This document shows, piece by piece, positions 62,601-64,000 of a stretch of DNA of 64,000 bases. The translations under genes and the position numbers were made by a program. Position 1 is the stretch's first letter; each line of letters opens with the position of its first letter. The notes beneath the pieces are model-generated. The model did not search any database, was not told the DNA's origin, and saw only the letters and a program-made list of their open reading frames with translations. Source of the DNA: Phlebopus portentosus (taxonomy: Eukaryota > Basidiomycota > Agaricomycetes > Boletales > Boletinellaceae); NCBI GenBank assembly GCA_037892935.1, contig JAYXKI010000013.1:124001-188000 (forward strand). Reading direction: 5' to 3'.

Positions 62601-62818
62601 GGCGGTGGAGGCGGTGGAACGGAGTGCGGAGACGTCCGCGGGGGAGAAGACATTGAAAGAGATTCGTCCTTTGGGCTAATGGGAGGTGTTATGGGTTTCT
62701 GCTCCTCTAGCCGAAGTGGAGGAAACGAAGTCGGACGAAGTATTCCGCCCATGCGGCGAGAACGAGGGCTTCCGGAAGCACTCGGCGGGAGTGTGACGAA
62801 CCCATGCACGTTTTCCAT
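59651..62818 (-). CDS. RhoGEF with DH, BAR and C-terminal SH3-like domains (Gef1/Tuba type)
   Basis: Exons 62818-62119, 62054-61789 and 61729-59651 join into 1014 residues. The N-terminus is disordered and Pro-rich, with a run of ten prolines. The DH domain starts at about residue 200 (KREHALKELLSSERSYASDL) and continues through LTQTQNLASSV and LPSLLIKPVQRLLKYSLLL, the last being the conserved helix that contacts the GTPase. A BAR-like helical region follows (ELEAQLRKCETFVREL, AVRASQMHLRAWAVDFGK, YLALRGQLATDLPRYLELF). Next comes a Ser-rich stretch and an SH3-like end (YYVVANHPCYPPEGAVYMDL). A DH-BAR exchange factor without a PH domain, as in S. pombe Gef1 and animal Tuba, activates Cdc42 at the membrane to control polarity. 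The first ATG is in a context followed immediately by the disordered region. Confidence 0.9.
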
Positions 62819-64000
62819 TACACCCTTAGATGGTGGTAAGTCAATGGGTTAAGTGGATTTCCGTTCTGCTTCCGGCTGTACGCGAGCAGACACGCGAGTT
62901 TACGTGGATCGCGGTGATTAAGCCCCAAGCAGCCTATTAGGAAGGCGATAGATACGATATCGGAACTAAGATTGACGGACGGATAGAGGTAATTAAGCAG
63001 GTCACGAAAGTTATTCAATGCGAGGTGAGAATGTTAATTCTGAAATGACTGATCAGTACTTCAAATGAAATTCTAGCCGCGGAACGATTCTCACAGATGA
63101 GAAGCCGTCCAGGCTAGATCAAAGTCAAGTGAGTGGAGAGTTTAAGATATCGAGCGAAAGCGGATTCCACAGGTGGTCAAATGATGCGGAATGAATTTCG
63201 CGTCGCGTTTTTGAATTCACGACCCGTTATGACGCAGTCACGCAAAGGTATCGATGCGACAACAACAACAGTACGCAATACGCAATAGTTAGGAGACGAC
63301 CAAACGGATGCAAAAGGACGAAAGGCGATTCCCCACAGCCAGCAAGCTCGTGTCCTGGCAGAAAGCTTCAACGAAGCTAAACAGTCCGGGAAGAACTCAT
63401 GTAAGCCGCATGTCTCCAACCTTGTAGATCACCTCTGAACGTGAGCTCGCACCTTCATTTCCTCACGGAAATGGCCTTTCTAATTGATAAGATGGCCTTT
63501 ATCTGACTCTGGAACTTTCCACAGAGGCCCTTGTCCACGCCGACACGTTCTGCGCCCGAGCAGTTGCCTGAGATATTGGTGAAAGCGCTCGGTGGTTATT
63601 GAAGCGAATGACAATCGCGGAAACAAAGTGGTATGAAGGACAGATGGGTCGCCTGCCAGCTGGCGACGAGCACGGTAGTTCAAGAGGAGAAAGAAAGGGG
63701 ATAGATCGTCCACGTCGTCCGTCCACGACTGCGGGTTTGTTTTTGAATACAAGGTGATCAATTTTGGCAATAGCGTGAGAACTCAACCCGAGCAATCTCC
63801 GTTTCCTTATTCGGTCGTACAATGCACACATAAGAACTTCCTTCAATGAACTCAAATTTAAGAAATAAATCATCGAGAGGTTGGTCCTCGCTCAAGCTGA
63901 GTATTGTATCTCATGCCGTTACTTAATTTCACCTGTCTTGGACTCGTTCTCCTCATTCATGATATGATACCCAGTCCCATTATCAATTACTCTATTCCCT
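62819..64000. other. Upstream region of the RhoGEF gene, no further gene recognised
   Basis: About 1.2 kb to the window edge. Minus-strand frames at 63873-63499 and 63770-63480 overlap and have no domain. The segment next to 62818 should hold the promoter and 5' UTR. Confidence 0.4.

Noticed and set aside
62103..62852. Long plus-strand frame, 249 codons
   Set aside because: Antisense to exon 1 of the RhoGEF gene; its Gly-rich run is simply the reverse of the polyproline codons.

Overview
The window looks like nuclear DNA of a basidiomycete fungus, most likely an Agaricomycete. Genes are dense and intron-rich, with GT-AG introns of about 45-100 bp and a few longer. Several genes encode recognisable fungal proteins, and there are kinase-TPR and F-box/RCC1 genes of mushroom-forming-fungus type. 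I placed exon boundaries by hand, joining GT-AG introns so that the reading frame stays open and family motifs line up.

Layout. 0-5 kb: a truncated spliceosome gene (cwc15, minus) is divergent from an 11-exon tRNA pseudouridine synthase gene of the RPUSD2/Pus9 type. A small secreted precursor with dibasic-spaced repeats follows (4455-4840). 5-29 kb: an accessory region with Zn2Cys6 cluster genes (5.6-7.2, 10.7-12.3, 19.8-21.3, 24.5-26.5, 28.2-28.6 kb), a 688-bp terminal-inverted-repeat element (9475-10162), and a chimeric gene (15.0-16.4 kb) that shares two exons with a kinase gene 37 kb away. 30-37.3 kb: two copies of a roughly 3-kb segmental duplication. Each copy carries a mini Zn2Cys6 gene and an SR-rich gene; the left copy is decayed and the right copy is intact. 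37.6-38.6 kb: a third, disrupted SR-rich paralogue. 38.8-43 kb: an intact PMR1-type Ca2+/Mn2+ P-type ATPase. 43.5-55 kb: a mix of live genes (FAD-linked oxidoreductase, kinase-TPR protein) and broken ones (F-box/RCC1, neutral ceramidase, fragments of the oxidoreductase and of the chimeric gene). 55.5-56.2 kb: one more Zn2Cys6 mini-gene. 59.6-62.8 kb: an intact DH-BAR RhoGEF gene.

What ties it together. Housekeeping functions (splicing, tRNA modification, Golgi ion pumping, Rho GTPase signalling) sit among clustered duplications. The most unusual pattern is eight Zn2Cys6 loci that all carry a phase-0 intron exactly before the third cluster cysteine. Three of them (28.2, 34.9 and 55.6-56.2 kb) read as almost nothing but a zinc cluster (77, 80 and about 150 residues). 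A fourth has a stop codon in place of the sixth cysteine. This looks like a local family of stand-alone DNA-binding-domain microproteins. The secreted repeat precursor at 4.5 kb is the other candidate novelty.

Limits: there is no RNA evidence and no database search. Start codons, 3' exons and UTRs of the fast-evolving genes are inferences.
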